The position numbers were made by a program, and so were the translations under genes. Of a DNA stretch of 64,000 bases, positions 1 through 6,040 are shown piece by piece (the stretch's first letter is position 1; each line of letters begins with the position of its first letter). The notes beneath the pieces are model-generated. The model was not told the DNA's origin. It saw only the letters and a program-made list of their open reading frames with translations, and made no database searches. The DNA comes from Hymenobacter psoromatis. GTDB taxonomy: Bacteria > Bacteroidota > Bacteroidia > Cytophagales > Hymenobacteraceae. The stretch covers positions 186,001-250,000 of the forward strand of contig NZ_JAIFAG010000001.1 in assembly GCF_020012125.1 (NCBI RefSeq). The letters are read 5' to 3'.

Positions 1-58
1 GCAAGTAGTTGATTAATGTGATGTTGTTTACCGCAAGCTAAAGTTTACCGCACATTTA

Positions 59-769
59 CTACCCCACGCACTCCTTAGCCACCATAATGGGGTCTTCCAG
101 CGGCAGCAGGTGGCCCGCGCCGGGCATCACCACCAGCGGCGAGCCGGGGGGTAGCAGCGGTAGCGTCTGGCGGCGCTGGGCCGCCAGCGGAATGGCGTGG
201 TCGTGCTCGCCCACCAGCAGGCGGCAGGGCACCTGCACCTGGGGCATCAGGGCCGAAATATCCTCGCGCGAGCCGTGTTCCAGCCAGGCATCCCAGGCGG
301 CCTGGCTGGTGCGCAGGTTGTCGTCCACCACGTGCTCGCGCCAGCCGGGGGGTAGGGGCAGGCCCGTGATTTTATCAACTGTTTTCTCAGCTTCGGCGGG
401 CTGGCCGTAGGCCGCCAGGCTGGCCGCCCGGTCGGCATCACTGATGGGCTCCGGGCTCGGGGGCGAGGGCGAAAGTAGCACCAGCCCGCGCAGCCCCGCC
501 GGCCGCCGCGCCGCCAACGCCAGCGCAAACTTACCGCTCATGCTATGACCAATAATCTGATAGTCAGCGAGCTGATTCTCCGCAATGTAGTGCGCCAGCC
601 AGTCGGTGTAGGCGCGCACCGAGTAGTCGAAGCCCGCCGGCGCGGCCTGCGCCCCAAAGCCGGGCAGGTCGGGGGCCAGCAGGCGGCTACCCGGCGGCAG
701 CAGCGGGGCCAGCAGGTCAAACTCGCGGCCGGCTCCGGCCCAGTAGTGCAAAGCGAGGTAGGTAGGCAT
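59..769 (-). CDS. alpha/beta-fold hydrolase
   Basis: A 236-residue single-domain alpha/beta hydrolase without signal peptide, so probably cytoplasmic. The nucleophile elbow GHSMSG places the catalytic serine at residue 76. The acid is probably Asp190 in GEHDHAIP and the base His220 in GAGHLLPLEDP. The N-terminal LHYWAGAG stretch occupies the oxyanion-hole position where many relatives have HG. The family covers esterases, lactonases and C-C bond hydrolases, and the substrate cannot be read from the sequence. The gene stands alone on the minus strand. A palindromic repeat lies just upstream of its start, so it is probably not co-transcribed with the lipoprotein gene behind it. The fold assignment is firm, the substrate unknown. 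Confidence 0.85.
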   Translation of the reverse strand: MPTYLALHYWAGAGREFDLLAPLLPPGSRLLAPDLPGFGAQAAPAGFDYSVRAYTDWLAHYIAENQLADYQIIGHSMSGKFALALAARRPAGLRGLVLLSPSPPSPEPISDADRAASLAAYGQPAEAEKTVDKITGLPLPPGWREHVVDDNLRTSQAAWDAWLEHGSREDISALMPQVQVPCRLLVGEHDHAIPLAAQRRQTLPLLPPGSPLVVMPGAGHLLPLEDPIMVAKECVG

Positions 770-811
770 AGGAGGGTAGAAATTAATGATTAGTGATTAA
801 TGATTAACGTC

Positions 812-931
812 TGTCATTGCGAGCGCAGCGCGGCAATCGCTTCAGAACGACACGCGCGCCGCTTGCTCGGCCATTATGCGCAGGTGCGATTGCCACGACC
901 TTGCTTGATGCGCAAAATGTTCGTAATGACA
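812..931. repeat. palindromic intergenic repeat, family 2 (TGTCATTGCGAGCGCAGCGC type)
   Basis: The left arm (812-840) reads TGTCATTGCGAGCGCAGCGC followed by GGCAATCGC. The right arm (886-931) is its imperfect reverse complement and ends GTAATGACA. The outer tips pair well and the middle has diverged. The same core recurs at 3757, 12514, 14412, 20960 and 38766. The element lies between two minus-strand genes and could fold into a long hairpin in RNA. Confidence 0.75.
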
Positions 932-957
932 GCTAGCTTTATCAGGAAATAAATTCT

Positions 958-1836
958 TTACTCCTTAGTACCTTTAATATGAATCGTAGTGGCGATTTTC
1001 ATGGCGGGCGTGCCCGTCAGCGTTTGCTTGAGCTGGCTGTCGGCAAGTAGGCCGGTGGCCACGTCCACGTCCATTGTGCCAGTCTGGGTGCCGGCTAGGC
1101 TCACCGCGCCCTGCCCGTCGAGCTTGCTGCTGACGCCAATGTGGGCCACACCGTCGCTGATGCTGTTGAGCTTATAGGTGCTGGTGGCACTCATGGTCAT
1201 GGGGCCCATTGTCACGGAAGTTACCTTAGTCCAGGTGTCGCCGGGTTGCACGGCGTGGTTGGGATAGATGTTAAACGACTGCTCCATCATGCTCTTGATA
1301 GCCTTATCGTTAAGCGTCTGGCTCAGTTGGGTGCGCATGGCTACGGCGTTGGGGTTGGCGGGGTCCACCAGGCTGTTCACCAACTCGCTCACGCCCTGTA
1401 CGCTGGTTACCCGGCCGGCCTCGGTCACGCCCACCGTGAAGTGCTTGCCCACCAGGCCACCCATCAGGGCGAGCGGGCTGCCCTTGGTGCTGGGGTCGCG
1501 GCTATCGTAGGTCATTTGCTGGCTGCCCGCGTCCATCTTCATCGCGACCCGGTCGTAGCTCACGTCCAGCTTTGTGGCGCTGTCGGCGGCCGACTTCACC
1601 GCGAACGAGCTGACCATCGTAATGTCCTGCTTGATATTCTGGCCCCCGGCCTCAATAGCCTGCACGCTCTGTGCGTCGTAAGAAAATTTACTGCCGGGCT
1701 TGAGATTGAATCTCAGCCGCACGTTATCGCTCGGGTTGTCACTCGTGGGTGTGCTTTTTTCGGAATGCTTGCCGCAGCTGCTGAGCACGGCCGCCAGCCC
1801 CAGGGCCAGCGCGGGAAGAGAAGAAATTAGACGCAT
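958..1836 (-). CDS. DUF6263-like lipoprotein
   Basis: A 292-residue predicted lipoprotein. The signal peptide has a hydrophobic core and lipobox LSSC, so Cys21 would be lipidated. It is followed by a polar linker rich in Ser, Thr and Asp. The mature part is a repetitive beta-rich protein (LRFNLKPGSKFSYDAQ near residue 41; threonine-rich strands to the end). This resembles the DUF6263 family common in Bacteroidota. That name is from memory of the family pattern, not from a search. No catalytic motif is visible and the role is unknown. It is monocistronic on the minus strand, with 260 bp to the divergent sigma factor gene. Confidence 0.7.
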   Translation of the reverse strand: MRLISSLPALALGLAAVLSSCGKHSEKSTPTSDNPSDNVRLRFNLKPGSKFSYDAQSVQAIEAGGQNIKQDITMVSSFAVKSAADSATKLDVSYDRVAMKMDAGSQQMTYDSRDPSTKGSPLALMGGLVGKHFTVGVTEAGRVTSVQGVSELVNSLVDPANPNAVAMRTQLSQTLNDKAIKSMMEQSFNIYPNHAVQPGDTWTKVTSVTMGPMTMSATSTYKLNSISDGVAHIGVSSKLDGQGAVSLAGTQTGTMDVDVATGLLADSQLKQTLTGTPAMKIATTIHIKGTKE

Positions 1837-1983
1837 AACTTAAGGAGCCGGCGGGGGAAATAACCGCCGCTTCTACAACGATAAGCTGCTGCTTAGGTTA
1901 GCGCAGCGGGGTAGGCTACGGGCAATACCAACTTTTTTTTAAGTAGCCTTCCGCTCCGGGTGGATAATCCCGCAGCTGCCTGC

Positions 1984-1991
1984 TACATTTG
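1984..1991 (+). promoter_or_regulatory. candidate Bacteroidota -7 element (TACATTTG)
   Basis: TACATTTG matches the Bacteroidota -7 consensus TAnnTTTG and lies 105 bp upstream of the sigma factor start. No convincing -33 TTTG box was found at the usual 19-21 bp spacing, so this is only a candidate. Confidence 0.3.
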
Positions 1992-2096
1992 GCTTGATTA
2001 TGGCGGGCCTTCTTTTTAACCCGCGTTCCTTTTTTTAACTTCTTACTGCATACTATCGACCCAAAGCTCTACGTTACCCTTTACCCGTAGTTCTTT

Positions 2097-2732
2097 ATGG
2101 AACCCATGCAGCCGAGCGATTCCGCGCTCATCGACCTCTACCTGGCGGGCCGCGAAGCGGCGTTTGCCCAACTGCTCCAGCGCCACCAGGCGCGGGTCTA
2201 CACTACCATTCACCTCGTAGTGCGCGATGAGGACATGGCCGACGACCTGACCCAGGATACGTTTATCAAAGCCATTCACACCCTGAAGAGCGGGCGTTAC
2301 CAGGACGAGGGCAAATTTGGCTCCTGGCTGTGCCGCATCGCGCACAACCTGGCCATCGACGCCTTCCGCCGCGCAAAAAGAGCGCCCCAAACCAGCCTCG
2401 ATGACAACATGGGGCTTGCTAATTCGTTACACCTGTCGGAAGAGTCGGCCGACGACGCGCTGGGGCGCGAAGAAAGCCACGCGCACCTGCGCCAGCTCAT
2501 TCAAGAACTACCCGCTGCCCAGAAAGAAGTGCTGCTTATGCGCCACTACGGCGATATGAGCTTTCAGGAGATTGCCGACGCGACCGGCGTCAGCATCAAC
2601 ACGGCGCTGGGCCGCATGCGTTATGCTCTCATCAACCTGCGGAAAAAAATGGCCGCGCATTCGCTCCTGTATGATTCAAACCTTACCCCACCCGACGTTG
2701 CTTCGCTACGTGTACAACGAATTGCCAGCTGA
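2097..2732 (+). CDS. ECF-type RNA polymerase sigma factor
   Basis: A 211-residue sigma-70 family protein of the extracytoplasmic-function type. Region 2 spans about residues 10-85 and carries DDLTQDTFIKA (core-polymerase binding) and the aromatic-rich FGSWLCRIAHNLAIDAFRR (-10 recognition). Region 4 spans about 130-185, with the helix-turn-helix FQEIADATGVSINTALGRMRYA. Region 3 is absent, as is usual for ECF factors. A second Met at residue 4 (2106) could also be the start. The last 62 nt overlap the next gene in another frame, which suggests translational coupling. No FecR or RsiW-type membrane anti-sigma is adjacent; the small downstream protein is the obvious partner. Confidence 0.93.
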   Translation: MEPMQPSDSALIDLYLAGREAAFAQLLQRHQARVYTTIHLVVRDEDMADDLTQDTFIKAIHTLKSGRYQDEGKFGSWLCRIAHNLAIDAFRRAKRAPQTSLDDNMGLANSLHLSEESADDALGREESHAHLRQLIQELPAAQKEVLLMRHYGDMSFQEIADATGVSINTALGRMRYALINLRKKMAAHSLLYDSNLTPPDVASLRVQRIAS

Positions 2733-2895
2733 CGAGCAGCACGAGGTCGAGGATGCCCTGCTCCACGACCCCGCTCTGGCCGTAGCTTGCGCCGACCTGC
2801 TGCTTGCCCAGCGCACCCTCGACCACCTGGCCCGCGCTCCGCGCTCGGCTACTACGGCCACTATCTTGCAGTACGCCAGCACGTTCATGCGCTGA
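2671..2895 (+). CDS. small acidic protein overlapping the sigma factor, possible anti-sigma
   Basis: A 74-residue protein starting at the ATG at 2671, inside the sigma factor gene in the +1 frame. The same frame is open further upstream, but upstream codons only mirror the sigma gene. From 2671 the product looks like a real helical protein (TLLRYVYNELPADEQHEVED, then an alanine/leucine-rich helix). The first helix resembles the start of zinc-finger anti-sigma factors (HxxxYLxGELxxxE), but there is no CxxC and no membrane helix. If it controls the sigma factor it would do so in the cytoplasm without zinc. Function is inferred from position and this weak likeness only. Confidence 0.65.
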   Translation: MIQTLPHPTLLRYVYNELPADEQHEVEDALLHDPALAVACADLLLAQRTLDHLARAPRSATTATILQYASTFMR

Positions 2896-2940
2896 AGGGT
2901 ACAATTTATTTCATAGAGAAGGTCGTTTTTTCAAAAAGAA

Positions 2941-3061
2941 GAACGTCATGCTCATCTGGCGTCCGCTTGTCGAAGCATCTCTGCCGCGCCGCTTAGGTTA
3001 GTAAACCAACTGGCGCGGCAGAGATGCTTCGACAAGCGGACGCCAGATAAGCATGACGTTC
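2941..3061. repeat. palindromic intergenic repeat, family 1 (GTCATGCT...AAGCATCTCT type)
   Basis: Arms of about 50 bp (2941-2990 and 3012-3061) are almost perfect reverse complements around a ~21 bp loop. The core elements are GAACGTCATGCT, GTCGAAGCATCTCTGCCGC and their complements. Sisters lie at 5887-5982, 58128-58235 and, shortened, 39992-40031. It follows the sigma/anti-sigma pair and precedes nth, so it may end transcription of the former. Confidence 0.88.
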
Positions 3062-3095
3062 TCTTTTAGCGAATAGCACCACCCTACCCCCCCAA

Positions 3096-3749
3096 ATGAC
3101 CCGGCCCGAACGGTTTCGTCGCTTTCTCGACTACTTCGCCACCCACTTCCCGGAGCCTAAAACCGAGCTGGCCTACGCCAGCCCATATGAGCTTATCGTG
3201 GCCGTGGTGCTGAGCGCGCAGTGCACCGACAAGCGCGTGAACCAGGTAATGCCCGCGTTGCTGGCGCAATTCCCTACCCCCTATGAATTGGGCGAAGCCG
3301 CGGCCGAGGATATTTTCCCGTTTATCCGCAGCGTTTCCTACCCTAATAATAAGGCTAAGCACCTGGCTGGCCTGGGCCGGCTACTCACCAGCGACTTTGG
3401 CGGCGAGGTGCCGAGTACCATCGAGGAGTTGCAACGCCTGCCGGGGGTAGGGCGCAAAACGGCCAACGTCGTCGTGTCTGTGATTTATAACCAGCCCGTG
3501 ATGGCCGTCGATACGCACGTTTTTCGGGTGTCGCACCGGCTGGGGCTGGTGCCCAAAACGGCCACTACCCCCCTGGCCGTGGAGAAAGCGCTGGTCAAGT
3601 ATATTCCGCCGGCTGTCATCCCGAAGGCGCACCACTGGCTTATTCTGCACGGCCGCTACGTATGCGTGGCCCGCTCGCCGAAGTGCGAAGTTTGCGCGCT
3701 GCGTGAGTTTTGCGCGTATTACGGGAAGTTTCGGGTTTCGGCTTCGTAA
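3096..3749 (+). CDS. nth: endonuclease III (DNA glycosylase/AP lyase)
   Basis: A 217-residue base-excision repair enzyme that removes oxidised pyrimidines and cleaves at abasic sites. The helix-hairpin-helix motif LPGVGRKTAN supplies catalytic Lys121. The conserved acid is Asp139 in MAVDTHVFR. A C-terminal [4Fe-4S] cluster motif with Cys spacing C-x6-C-x2-C-x5-C is complete (CVARSPKC, CEVC, CALREFC). Length and domain order match E. coli Nth. The start at 3096 is the first ATG after the palindrome and gives the expected N-terminus. The gene appears monocistronic and converges with the esterase gene. Confidence 0.96.
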   Translation: MTRPERFRRFLDYFATHFPEPKTELAYASPYELIVAVVLSAQCTDKRVNQVMPALLAQFPTPYELGEAAAEDIFPFIRSVSYPNNKAKHLAGLGRLLTSDFGGEVPSTIEELQRLPGVGRKTANVVVSVIYNQPVMAVDTHVFRVSHRLGLVPKTATTPLAVEKALVKYIPPAVIPKAHHWLILHGRYVCVARSPKCEVCALREFCAYYGKFRVSAS

Positions 3750-3756
3750 TCGAAAA

Positions 3757-3811
3757 CGTTTGTCCTTGCCGCGTCTTTGCTTGATGCGCAAAATGCTCGC
3801 AAGGACAAACG
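3757..3811. repeat. short family 2 palindrome between convergent genes, possible terminator
   Basis: CGTTTGTCCTTGC (3757-3769) and GCAAGGACAAACG (3799-3811) are perfect inverted arms around a 29 bp loop. The loop matches the right-arm interior of the repeat at 886-931 (TTTGCTTGATGCGCAAAATG). This looks like a deletion derivative of that family. It fills the gap between the stop codons of nth and the esterase and could end transcription from both sides. Confidence 0.7.
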
Positions 3812-3812
3812 A

Positions 3813-4973
3813 TTAACAATCAACCAGCCACTCGTACCCCGCCGCAAACTCGCGCCGCCAGAACCACTCGGCATGCTGACCGTCGGGTAGGGCGTTGAAA
3901 TTCAAGTTGTCAGCTGGTACGCCGGCGGCTTGGAGGGCGTCGCGCACGGTGGCCATGAGCGGCAGCATCGTGGGGCTTTCGAGGGTGCCGCACGCGAAAT
4001 ACCAGCGGGTATCGGGGCGGGGCGGGTGCTGGGCCACGTAAGTCAGCAGGCTTGGCCCGGCAAACCAGTAGGCCGGTGAAAAGGCCCCTACCCCCCCAAA
4101 CACGGCCGGGTAGCGCAGGGCCGCGTAGGTGGCGATGAGTGCGCCCATGCTGGAGCCCGCCACGTAGGTAGCCGCCCGCTCGGGCCGGGTGCGATAGTGA
4201 TGGTCGATGAATGGCTTGAGGGTATTCACCAGAAAATCAACGTATTGCTCGCCCTCACCGCCGCGCCGGAGGCGGGCATTATGCCAGGGCGAATACTCGT
4301 CGAGGCGGTGCCGGGCGGCATTGTCCACGGCCACCACCACGCAGCCGCGCGGGTCCTGGCCGCTGGCGGCGAGCTGGTCGAGGGTTTCGTCCACGCCCCA
4401 CTCGCCGGCAAAGGAGGTGTACTGGTCGAACACGTTCTGGCCGTCTTGCAGGTAGAGCACGGGGTAGCGACGCGCCGCGTCGGCGGCGTAGCCGGGCGGC
4501 AGGTACACCCACACCCGGCGCACGCGCCGCAGCTGCGGCATGGCAAAGGCGGGACTGAGAATGTGCACATTAGGCGAAGCCGAGTGCTGGCGCGGCGGAA
4601 TAAAACCGCCCTGGTCCTCCCAGTTCAGCACCTCCAGCCGCAGCTCGGCGGGGCCCTGGCCGTAGAGGTAGCGGCGGTTGGGGATGGCGCGGTTGTCGGC
4701 GTCGGTTTCGATGGTGGGCCAGCTGCCTCGGCAAAACTTGAAGTCGAGCGTGCCGCGGCCGGGGGGTAGGGCCAGGTAGTAGCTGCCGTCGGCGGGGTCG
4801 AAGCTGAGGGCGTAGGCCGGGTCGTCGGTCGTCCAGCCATTGCCGGAGCCGGCCAGGTAGATGGTCGCGCCGGCTGGCGTGTTGGCCGGCACGCGGGTCA
4901 GGCGCACAGTGACCGGCACGCGGGCCGGGCGGCGGCCCAACCGGCGCAGCAGGTGGGAAACTATTTTTTTCAT
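3813..4973 (-). CDS. esterase with N-terminal carbohydrate-binding-like domain
   Basis: A 386-residue protein in two parts. Residues about 15-115 look like a CBM20/CBM48-type beta-sandwich (GNGWTTDDP, then DGSYYLALPPGRGTLDFKF). Residues about 135-385 are an esterase-D/Fes-like alpha/beta hydrolase with nucleophile motif GSSMGA, YPVLYLQDGQN before it, and a late DGQHAEWFW histidine. Bacteroidota relatives include enterochelin-esterase-like and carbohydrate esterase family 1 enzymes. The ATG at 4973 is preferred to an in-frame TTG two codons earlier. The N-terminus is basic with no clear signal peptide. A role in carbohydrate ester cleavage is plausible but unproven. Confidence 0.85.
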   Translation of the reverse strand: MKKIVSHLLRRLGRRPARVPVTVRLTRVPANTPAGATIYLAGSGNGWTTDDPAYALSFDPADGSYYLALPPGRGTLDFKFCRGSWPTIETDADNRAIPNRRYLYGQGPAELRLEVLNWEDQGGFIPPRQHSASPNVHILSPAFAMPQLRRVRRVWVYLPPGYAADAARRYPVLYLQDGQNVFDQYTSFAGEWGVDETLDQLAASGQDPRGCVVVAVDNAARHRLDEYSPWHNARLRRGGEGEQYVDFLVNTLKPFIDHHYRTRPERAATYVAGSSMGALIATYAALRYPAVFGGVGAFSPAYWFAGPSLLTYVAQHPPRPDTRWYFACGTLESPTMLPLMATVRDALQAAGVPADNLNFNALPDGQHAEWFWRREFAAGYEWLVDC

Positions 4974-5088
4974 GGGCAAGGCAACGACCGGCGGCTCGCA
5001 AAGGTCGGGAGGATAGGCTTTGGAATGAGGAAAGACAAACGGCTTCCTCAGTTCCTCATGCTACCCTCTCCACTTATTCCTCAGGTGC

Positions 5089-5096
5089 TACATTTG
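5089..5096 (+). promoter_or_regulatory. candidate -7 element (TACATTTG) of cassette A
   Basis: TACATTTG fits the Bacteroidota TAnnTTTG consensus and lies 17 bp upstream of the first gene of cassette A, implying a very short 5' leader. A -33 box is not obvious. Confidence 0.35.
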
Positions 5097-5113
5097 AGTT
5101 TCTGCGTGCTTAC

Positions 5114-5854
5114 ATGAATTTTTTCGCATTCTACAGTCTTTGCCTGCTCCTGGCTACGGGATTTTATCGGGTTCAGGCTCAAGAAATTGCAGCGGCTGAT
5201 AGCAGCACCGCTGCCGCCGTGCGGGCCGCCACCCAGCGCTACCACGCCGCCACCCTGGCCGACTCGCGCCTGCTCAGCGGCACCGACTACGTGAACCGCA
5301 CCAAGCCCTACGTGCAGGGTAGCCCGTTTTTTCCGGTGAGCGAGGTGCAGCTGGGCAGCGTGCGCTACGATGGCTTTGCCTACGCGGCGGTGCCCATGCG
5401 CTACGACTGCCAGCGCGACCAGCTGGTGGTGCAGCCGCCCGGCCGGGCCATCAGCTTGCAGCTGGTGCCCGAAAAAGTAGCCACGTTCACGCTGGCCGGC
5501 CACCGCTTCGTGCGCCTGGTCACCGACTCGGTGGCCAACCCGCAGGTGCGCACCGGCTTCTACGACCTGCTCGTGGATGGCCCGGCCCGGCTGCTGGCCC
5601 GGCACCACAAAAAAAGCTACGAGCGCCCTACCCCCGCCGGCATGGAAGGCCACTTTGAGCAAACCACGCGCTACGTGGTGCAGCACCACGACGCCTATTA
5701 CCCCGTCACCCGCCTCAAAGACGTGCTGGCGGCGTTCCCGGACCAGAAAGCGGCCTTGCAGAAATTCGTGCGCAAGCAGCACCTGAGCTTTGGCGAGGGC
5801 CTGCGGCAGTATTCGCTCACGGCGCTGGTGGGATATTATAATACGCTGCGGTAG
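5114..5854 (+). CDS. cassette A gene 1: secreted protein of unknown family
   Basis: A 246-residue protein with a signal peptide (hydrophobic core, cleavage likely after VQA at residues 20-22). It is homologous along its length to cassette B gene 1 at 13622. Shared stretches include a VxLGSVxYxGxxxxxVPxxYD-like core, HRFVRLVTDSV, a GFYDLLVDGPARLLARHHK segment and a C-terminal KQHLSF. The middle is predicted beta-strand-rich and the C-terminus helical. I recognise no named domain or catalytic motif. Position as first gene before a TonB receptor in both cassettes suggests an exported partner of that receptor. A family 1 palindrome separates it from the receptor gene. Confidence 0.85.
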   Translation: MNFFAFYSLCLLLATGFYRVQAQEIAAADSSTAAAVRAATQRYHAATLADSRLLSGTDYVNRTKPYVQGSPFFPVSEVQLGSVRYDGFAYAAVPMRYDCQRDQLVVQPPGRAISLQLVPEKVATFTLAGHRFVRLVTDSVANPQVRTGFYDLLVDGPARLLARHHKKSYERPTPAGMEGHFEQTTRYVVQHHDAYYPVTRLKDVLAAFPDQKAALQKFVRKQHLSFGEGLRQYSLTALVGYYNTLR

Positions 5855-5886
5855 TGGGGTAGGGGATTACTTTAAGTAGGTAAGAA

Positions 5887-5982
5887 AACGGTCATGCTGA
5901 GCTTGTCGAAGCATCTCTGCCGCATCGTTGAACAGCCCGAATTAAGCGGCAGAGATGCTTCGACAAGCTCAGCATGACCGTT
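5887..5982. repeat. palindromic repeat, family 1, inside cassette A
   Basis: Perfect 37 bp arms at 5887-5923 and 5946-5982 (core AACGGTCATGCTGAGCTTGT and complement) around a 22 bp loop. It lies between cassette A genes 1 and 2, where cassette B carries an unrelated family 2 palindrome. Confidence 0.9.
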
Positions 5983-6040
5983 CTTTTACCAGTTGAATAA
6001 CTGCTTCAGTACTTGAAAAAAACTCTCTTTACCACATTCT

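Noticed and set aside
2097-2895. FecI/FecR-type signalling linked to the STN receptors
   Set aside because: The sigma factor lacks a FecR-like neighbour and lies apart from both receptor cassettes with unrelated genes between; no link can be shown.
4197-4769. 190-residue ORF on the plus strand within the esterase gene
   Set aside because: It mirrors the esterase codons in high-GC DNA and has no domain, start context or codon pattern of its own.
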